A DNA stretch of 36,534 nucleotides from the NCBI GenBank assembly GCA_017965765.1, contig JAGCPJ010000059.1:1-36534 (forward strand). The letters run 5' to 3'. Origin of the DNA: Bacteroidales bacterium (GTDB taxonomy: Bacteria; Bacteroidota; Bacteroidia; Bacteroidales; F082). Below, piece by piece: positions 32,439 to 36,534 of the stretch (position 1 is its first letter; the number at the start of each line of letters is the position of its first letter). A model generated the notes under the pieces. It did not search any database and was not told where the DNA came from. It worked only from the letters and a program-made list of their open reading frames with translations. The position numbers were made by a program, and so were the translations under genes.

Positions 32439-33089
32439 ATGAGATTCGCCGAGAAAAACACGAACAAAGTTTGCTACATGATCCTTCCCGAAGGAATCCG
32501 GGAGGATCTATCGGATGAGTTGAAGCACCTATCAGAGCGGTACGCCGTCTCGATTGTCGAGCTCAGTGGAGTCAACTGGAATAACGATCTGACGCCCTGG
32601 CCTGCGGAAGGTGTCTTCAAAAAAGCGAAACCTTTTGGAGGGAAGGCGACTGCATTTCTCAAGAAACTGACCGAGGAAGTGATTCCGGAAACCGAAGAAA
32701 CCTTAGGGATCAGAGACGCCCAGCGGACCCTTTTTGGTGTCTCATTGTCAGGCTTGTTTGCGGTATGGTCGGCTTTCAACACCGATGCCTTCACCAACAT
32801 CATCAGCCTCTCCGGATCCTTGTGGTATGATGGATTCACGGATTGGATGAAAGGGAAAGCGCCATCGCCTCAGCTGAAAAAGATTTGCATGCTGCTAGGT
32901 GAAAAGGAAAAGAACTCCAAAGAAAAGCGGATGGCTTCCGTGGAAGAGCAGACCATGGCTGCGGCCGAAATCCTGAAAACAGGTAGCCAAGCCTCAGTCA
33001 CCTTTGAATTGGTCGAAGGGACGCACTTCTCCCCCATCACGCCAAGGCTGGAGCATGCTTTCGACATTGTATTTGGAACGAACTACTGA
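32439..33089 (+). CDS. Alpha/beta-hydrolase, putative esterase (BesA/IroE-like)
   Basis: 216 residues, no signal peptide, so probably cytoplasmic. The nucleophile elbow GVSLSGLFAVW places Ser102 as catalytic; the GxSLSGLFA form is typical of the alpha/beta-hydrolase group that includes BesA and IroE-type siderophore esterases. SLSGSLWYDGF follows (124-133), and VEGTHFSP near 192-199 supplies the histidine. It is shorter than usual (family members are about 270-300), lacking much of the N-terminal strand region, so it may be a compact or truncated variant. The start at 32439 is preceded by GGATAAAG; codon 14 (ATG 32478) is an alternative. Substrate unknown. Confidence 0.82.
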   Translation: MRFAEKNTNKVCYMILPEGIREDLSDELKHLSERYAVSIVELSGVNWNNDLTPWPAEGVFKKAKPFGGKATAFLKKLTEEVIPETEETLGIRDAQRTLFGVSLSGLFAVWSAFNTDAFTNIISLSGSLWYDGFTDWMKGKAPSPQLKKICMLLGEKEKNSKEKRMASVEEQTMAAAEILKTGSQASVTFELVEGTHFSPITPRLEHAFDIVFGTNY

Positions 33090-33116
33090 CAGCCTGTCGC
33101 TTGAGCCTATCATCGA

Positions 33117-34499
33117 TTATTTGACCTTGACGATCTTTTGAAAAGCGCTGGTATTCCCTGCTTCAATCAGTTGGAGATAGTAGATACCTTCGGGTTGACT
33201 GGACAAATCTATCGTGTTGGTTTCTTTAGTTAATTGATTTGAAATCAATAACCTGCCAGATTGATCATAAATACGGAAGCAGCAAAAGTCAAGGTTCGCA
33301 TTTTTCCATTCAACGATAAAAACACCCGAGGTGGGATTCGGATAAACGAGGAGTGCTGGAGCTGCATCTTCAGGGGTGGCATCGGTAACGGGAACCAGGT
33401 CGATGATGGCGCCTTGGTTGTAGGAAAAGTTCTGGTTCGACGGGGTCATATCGTCTATTTCAAAATAGCCATCATAATTGCCTCGCTGTCCCCAGTTGAA
33501 ATGGAAAAAATCGTTTGCATCATAGCCATCACAGATGAAGCAATGTCCCCCGGCATTGGAGGAGTTGAACCCGTTGTATATGATGGGGATTCCAGCGTCC
33601 AAATTGCTTTTTAGCATCGACATCCATGAGTCTTTGTCATAGTTGGAACGAAGCTCACCATGCGCATTGCCACTGTAACCGAAATGCTCTTTCAATGCCG
33701 TCTCTGCGTTGACGGGGTGCGCCGGAGAATAAAGAACATACGCGGTGGAATTGGAAGACGTATAATGTGTTTCGATGGCGACACCGCAGTGGTAAAGCAG
33801 TGTGGCTACGGCGACGTTATTAGAGCTGCTACAGCTGTTCGGCATGGCATCCCAGTAGTAAGTCCCCTCTGAGAAGTCGATGCTATGGGTGATGCCGTTG
33901 TAAGTATAGGAGTGCGAACCAATTCCATGATCCGGGTATTTCCAGTAGCGCATCACTTGTCCCATCGCCACGGCTACACAACCCACAGGCGTGTTGGGAG
34001 GACAGAGGGCATTGTAGGGCGATCCTTGTCCCCATTTGGCCGTGATAAGCGGATTCATGGTTTGTGCGTTCCTCGTATCCCTCCAATGTCCTGATGCCAA
34101 CATCTCCCATTGCGCAGTGATCTCTGACGTCGCTTCAAGATGTTGATTGATAGCATCTTCTATTCTCTTTTCGTAGGTAAGAAGCCAATCGCTTACGGCA
34201 GCGGGAAGGTTTTCCGGATCGAAGCCGCCACTAGTGGAATAGGCTAGGATGGGCTTGGCGCAATCATCGCCCGCAAGAACAACAAAACCGCCTTCATTGC
34301 TGAAAATGTACAAGTGCGAGAAAGCTGTCTGCGCGGTGATGTCTGCAAGTGCATTGGCGGAGATACCGCTTCGAGTTTCGCAACCGCTCCGTTGCCAAAA
34401 CGTTTCAGCCAATTGCAGGGCTTTCAGCGGGCCAATAGGATTGCCCAATGCCCAATTCATCATTAACATCAATACGAGGCACAAAGTGATTCTTTTCAT
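33117..34499 (-). CDS. Third, compact exported C10 (SpeB-like) cysteine peptidase with T9SS tail
   Basis: 460 residues from ATG 34499. I rejected the longer start at 34553 because a -7 box (34523-34530) lies inside the extension and MKRITLCLVLMLMMNWALG is a normal signal peptide. Propeptide with HLYIFSNEGGFVVLAGDDCAKPILAYS (62-88). Catalytic Cys174 in PVGCVAVAMGQ, His319 in GGHCFICDGYD, Asn335-Trp336 in FHFNWGQRG. A short linker leads straight to a T9SS type A domain at about 383-460 (VYPNPTSGVFIVEW, FRIYDQSGRLL, GIYYLQLI), with no FN3 modules, unlike the two large paralogues. Monocistronic, divergent from the MalY/PatB-like gene. Confidence 0.95.
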   Translation of the reverse strand: MKRITLCLVLMLMMNWALGNPIGPLKALQLAETFWQRSGCETRSGISANALADITAQTAFSHLYIFSNEGGFVVLAGDDCAKPILAYSTSGGFDPENLPAAVSDWLLTYEKRIEDAINQHLEATSEITAQWEMLASGHWRDTRNAQTMNPLITAKWGQGSPYNALCPPNTPVGCVAVAMGQVMRYWKYPDHGIGSHSYTYNGITHSIDFSEGTYYWDAMPNSCSSSNNVAVATLLYHCGVAIETHYTSSNSTAYVLYSPAHPVNAETALKEHFGYSGNAHGELRSNYDKDSWMSMLKSNLDAGIPIIYNGFNSSNAGGHCFICDGYDANDFFHFNWGQRGNYDGYFEIDDMTPSNQNFSYNQGAIIDLVPVTDATPEDAAPALLVYPNPTSGVFIVEWKNANLDFCCFRIYDQSGRLLISNQLTKETNTIDLSSQPEGIYYLQLIEAGNTSAFQKIVKVK

Positions 34500-34522
34500 G
34501 GCGATGATAATATGACTTGTTG

Positions 34523-34530
34523 CAAAGTTA
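34523..34530 (-). promoter_or_regulatory. -7 promoter box of the compact C10 peptidase gene
   Basis: TAACTTTG on the minus strand (34530 down to 34523), 24 nt upstream of the ATG at 34499. It decides the start codon of the gene. Confidence 0.6.
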
Positions 34531-34565
34531 AACAAATCCACACTCGAACGCATCGATTCTTTTAT

Positions 34566-34573
34566 TATTTTCG
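34566..34573 (+). promoter_or_regulatory. Weak -7 box of the MalY/PatB-like gene
   Basis: TATTTTCG has one mismatch to TAnnTTTG and lies 13 nt before the ATG at 34587. The leader would be only a few nucleotides long. Confidence 0.4.
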
Positions 34574-34586
34574 CAAACGATTAATT

Positions 34587-35873
34587 ATGAAAAGACGAGA
34601 ATTTATCAAAGGCGTTTCGGCAGCAGCTTGTGCTGTTACCTTGTTCCCCGCTGCCGGTAGTTTAGTGACAGGATGCGACCGTCCCGTCACCTCCGAAAAA
34701 CCGATCCTTGAAGGATGGGACTTCGATGAAGTGGTTGACCGCTCCGGGACCTGGAGCATCAAGTATGGAAGGGCGTCTGAAGGGCAGCTCCCGATGTGGA
34801 TCGCCGACATGGACTTTCGAACGGCACCTGTTGTGTCAGCAGCTTTGAAAGAACGGTTGAACCGCGATGTGCTGGGCTACACCTCGACACCTGAGGAGTT
34901 CTGCCAAAGCCTCATTCATTGGGAAAAGGAGATGCACCAATGGCAGGTAGAAAAGGAATGGATCGCCTATTGTCCTGGCGTCATCAGCTCCATCAACCAA
35001 GCCTATCTCACCTTCTCCGAACCTGGCGACAGCATCGTTGTCATGCCTCCTGTTTACAACCTCTTCCGGCTGTATGCCGAAAGGCTGGGGCGTAAGGTCA
35101 TCGACAACCCCCTCCTTTTCGACGGCGAACATTACTGGATGGATTTTAACGGATTAGAAAAGATCCTCTCCGCTACCGATGTCAAGATTCTTGTCCTTTG
35201 CAATCCCCACAATCCTGTTGGCATTGTCTGGGATCATGACTCGCTGGAGCGGATCGCCTCGCTCTGCCGTCAAAAAGGGGTGCTCGTCATCTCCGACGAG
35301 ATTCACGCCGACCTCACCCTTCCAGGCCGCCAGCACACTCCGTTTTGCAGTGTCAGTGAGGATGCGGCTGCTGTCGGCATGGTCTTCGCCAGTCCCAGCA
35401 AGTCTTTCAACCTGGCTGGACTTTCCCCGACCGCTTATTGTGTCATCCCCAACAAAGCGTTACGGGAACCCTATCTGAAGCATCTTGCGGATCTGAAACT
35501 CGACGAGGCTCCCATTCCCAGCTTGGTAGCGACCATCGCTGCCTATACCCAGGGGACGCCTTGGCTGCGATCTCTCAGGGAATACCTTCAAGGCAACATC
35601 CAAGAGGTCCTAAATTTCTTCTCCTCGAACGACTTAGGCATCAAAGCCATTGCGCCCGAAGCTTCTTTCTTGGTCTGGTTGGACTGTCGGGCACTAGGTC
35701 TATCCCAAGAGCAGCTCATGCGTTTTTTCACTGACGAAGTTGGGCTCGTGTTAAACAACGGCGCCGCATACGGTCAAGGCGGCGAAGGGTTTGTCCGCAT
35801 GAACATCGGTTGTCCCCGAAAGATCGTGAAGGAGGCGCTGGGGAGGATCGCAATGGCATTAAGACGCCCGTAA
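34587..35873 (+). CDS. MalY/PatB-type PLP C-S lyase/aminotransferase with a Tat signal and lipobox
   Basis: 428 residues from ATG 34587; the upstream ATG at 34512 would add 25 low-quality residues overlapping the divergent gene's promoter. The N-terminus KRREFIKGVSAAACAVTLF is a twin-arginine signal, and LVTGC puts an acylatable Cys at residue 30. The rest is fold-type I: MWIADMDF (70-77), GYTSTP (97-102), NPHNPVG (206-212), SDEIHADL (236-243), PLP Lys272 in SPSKSFNLAGL, and the carboxylate Arg404 in FVRMNIGCPR, all of the MalY/PatB family, which cleaves cystathionine or cysteine with beta-elimination. Family members are normally cytoplasmic; a Tat signal would let the folded, PLP-loaded enzyme be exported and lipid-anchored. 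The export inference rests on the signal alone. Confidence 0.92.
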   Translation: MKRREFIKGVSAAACAVTLFPAAGSLVTGCDRPVTSEKPILEGWDFDEVVDRSGTWSIKYGRASEGQLPMWIADMDFRTAPVVSAALKERLNRDVLGYTSTPEEFCQSLIHWEKEMHQWQVEKEWIAYCPGVISSINQAYLTFSEPGDSIVVMPPVYNLFRLYAERLGRKVIDNPLLFDGEHYWMDFNGLEKILSATDVKILVLCNPHNPVGIVWDHDSLERIASLCRQKGVLVISDEIHADLTLPGRQHTPFCSVSEDAAAVGMVFASPSKSFNLAGLSPTAYCVIPNKALREPYLKHLADLKLDEAPIPSLVATIAAYTQGTPWLRSLREYLQGNIQEVLNFFSSNDLGIKAIAPEASFLVWLDCRALGLSQEQLMRFFTDEVGLVLNNGAAYGQGGEGFVRMNIGCPRKIVKEALGRIAMALRRP

Positions 35874-36043
35874 GGTAAGGTAAGATTAGTCAAGTCTTTT
35901 CTTATGCATGCCACTTTGAGATCAAGGTTCATCATCTGCTCTACCACGGTGCGTTTGCCAGAGGTGACACCCTCATCGAAGAGAAGCTGTGCCTCAACCT
36001 CCGTCACAGTGGAGCCCTCAATAGTGACAAGGGGTTGCGTCAA
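35774..36043 (-). other. Dubious ORF or gene remnant
   Basis: An 89-codon frame opening with TTG (36041-36043), overlapping the 3' end of the MalY/PatB-like gene by 100 nt. The part outside the overlap reads GSTVTEVEAQLLFDEGVTSG and VVEQMMNLDLKVACIRKDL, which looks protein-like, while the part inside the overlap does not. It may be the leftover of a decayed gene. No family recognised. The rest of the 240-nt gap (35874-36113) has a short TAAGG triplication after the malY-like stop and the promoter of the next gene. Confidence 0.25.
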
Positions 36044-36080
36044 TTTTTAAAAAAAATTCCATGCGAAAAGGAATTTTCTG

Positions 36081-36088
36081 TAATTTTG
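36081..36088 (+). promoter_or_regulatory. -7 promoter box of the right-edge gene
   Basis: TAATTTTG, an exact TAnnTTTG match, 25 nt before the ATG at 36114. No TTG at the usual -33 spacing. Confidence 0.5.
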
Positions 36089-36113
36089 CGCCCTTAAAAC
36101 GGCTCAAGAGCTG

Positions 36114-36534
36114 ATGTTGACCCCTCAACTGGTGTTTTCTCTTTCAGTAATGGCGACAAACTCTATGTCGGCTACGACAGTGCCTGTGTTGGCACGCTGG
36201 AATATTACCCCCACCCACAACCAAAACAGCCAAATCTCACTGTACCCCGAAACTCCCACCAGCCGCTGGGCCATCCTGCTTCCCAATGAAGACTCAGTGA
36301 CCGTCACCGTTAATGCCGTAGGTTACAATGAAATAGATATTACCATTCCTCCTGTCCATAAAAATGATTTTCTGCATGGCGAGAATGCTGTCCGTTTTGA
36401 GTTGACGGCTATGATGGCCGACGACCCGCTGACGATAGAGGCCGCACCTTTTACGAATGGCTACATCAGTGTGATCAATCCGCTGCAGGGAATGAAGTAC
36501 TCGAAAAACGATGGCGAAAAGATACCCATAGAAA
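36114..36534 (+). CDS. Probable surface protein, C-terminus cut by the window edge
   Basis: The frame is open from ATG 36114 to the right edge (140 codons). The N-terminus MLTPQLVFSLSVMATNSMSATTV is only weakly signal-like. From about residue 29 it reads RWNITPTHNQNSQISLYPETP, DSVTVTVNAVGYNEIDITIPP and then DPLTIEAAPFTNGYISVINPLQGMKYSKNDGE. The PLTIEA..KYSKNDGEKI segment resembles the repeated beta-modules in large Bacteroidales surface proteins of the BspA/leucine-rich type. The upstream stretch 36125-36190 is also open in another frame (GVFSFSNGDKLYVGYDS), so a frameshift near the 5' end, or a decayed start, is possible. An ATG at 36150 is the alternative start. Confidence 0.6.
   Translation, partial: MLTPQLVFSLSVMATNSMSATTVPVLARWNITPTHNQNSQISLYPETPTSRWAILLPNEDSVTVTVNAVGYNEIDITIPPVHKNDFLHGENAVRFELTAMMADDPLTIEAAPFTNGYISVINPLQGMKYSKNDGEKIPIE

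Noticed and set aside
33090-33116. Short inverted repeat GACAG-C-CTGTC between convergent genes as a terminator
   Set aside because: Stem of 5 bp with a one-base loop and no T-run; too weak to call.
34500-34553. Upstream start for the compact C10 peptidase
   Set aside because: The promoter box at 34523-34530 lies inside it, and the ATG at 34499 begins a standard signal peptide.
34512-34586. Upstream start for the MalY/PatB-like gene
   Set aside because: It would bury the Tat signal 25 residues inside the protein and overlap the divergent promoter.

Overview
The window looks like a chromosomal segment of an uncultured gut- or rumen-type Bacteroidales (Bacteroidota). Four things point there: -7 boxes of the form TAnnTTTG in front of most transcription units, several exported proteins ending in a type IX secretion (T9SS) type A C-terminal domain, Bacteroidota-typical families (DUF3822, OprO/P-type porin, SpeB-like C10 peptidases, Bacteroidota-type AMP nucleosidase), and Bacteroidota gene pairings such as rbfA followed by an FtsX/LolE permease. 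No rRNA, tRNA, CRISPR array, transposase, integrase or phage gene was recognised.

Region 1 (1-11336, all minus strand) is one long co-directional cluster with one clear promoter at its upstream end (about 11378-11410). Transcription order: a large T9SS-exported C10 cysteine peptidase with fibronectin-like modules, a T9SS-tailed exported protein of unknown role, two paralogous exported papain-fold (C1B-like) peptidases, a lipoprotein with an internally duplicated domain, an OprO/P-type outer-membrane porin, a lipoprotein with two lamin-tail domains, a probable triphosphate-tunnel (CYTH-like) protein and a clear CYTH protein cut by the left edge. The first half looks like extracellular and periplasmic protein digestion. 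The second half could handle phosphate or polyphosphate, but that is inference.

Region 2 (11612-26013) is mostly housekeeping. It holds a threonine-synthase-fold PLP enzyme resembling cysteate synthase; rplU-rpmA with a strong terminator; a translationally coupled serS - lipoprotein - TPR protein - rsmA run; the convergent rbfA-lolE-like pair; dtd; a long-chain acyl-CoA synthetase; amn-holA; and a coupled run of a membrane-anchored unknown, a DUF3822 protein and rsmD. Oddities include an rsmA N-terminus that reads through an intergenic repeat, a perfect 26-nt palindrome plus T-run inside the DUF3822 gene, two convergent gene overlaps, and a 30-nt repeat present at two loci.

Region 3 (25956-34499, mostly minus) is a second exported-hydrolase zone. 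A T9SS-tailed sialidase, NAD synthetase (nadE) and a second large C10 peptidase form a tight three-gene unit. A small membrane protein, an alpha/beta-hydrolase esterase (plus strand) and a third, compact C10 peptidase follow. Sialidase plus several C10 proteases suggests degradation of host glycoproteins such as mucins.

Region 4 (34587-36534) has a MalY/PatB-type PLP enzyme that unusually carries a twin-arginine signal with a lipobox. A dubious ORF remnant follows, then the start of a probable surface protein running off the right edge. Four long reading frames have starts that conflict with their promoters; I shortened them and say so in each entry.
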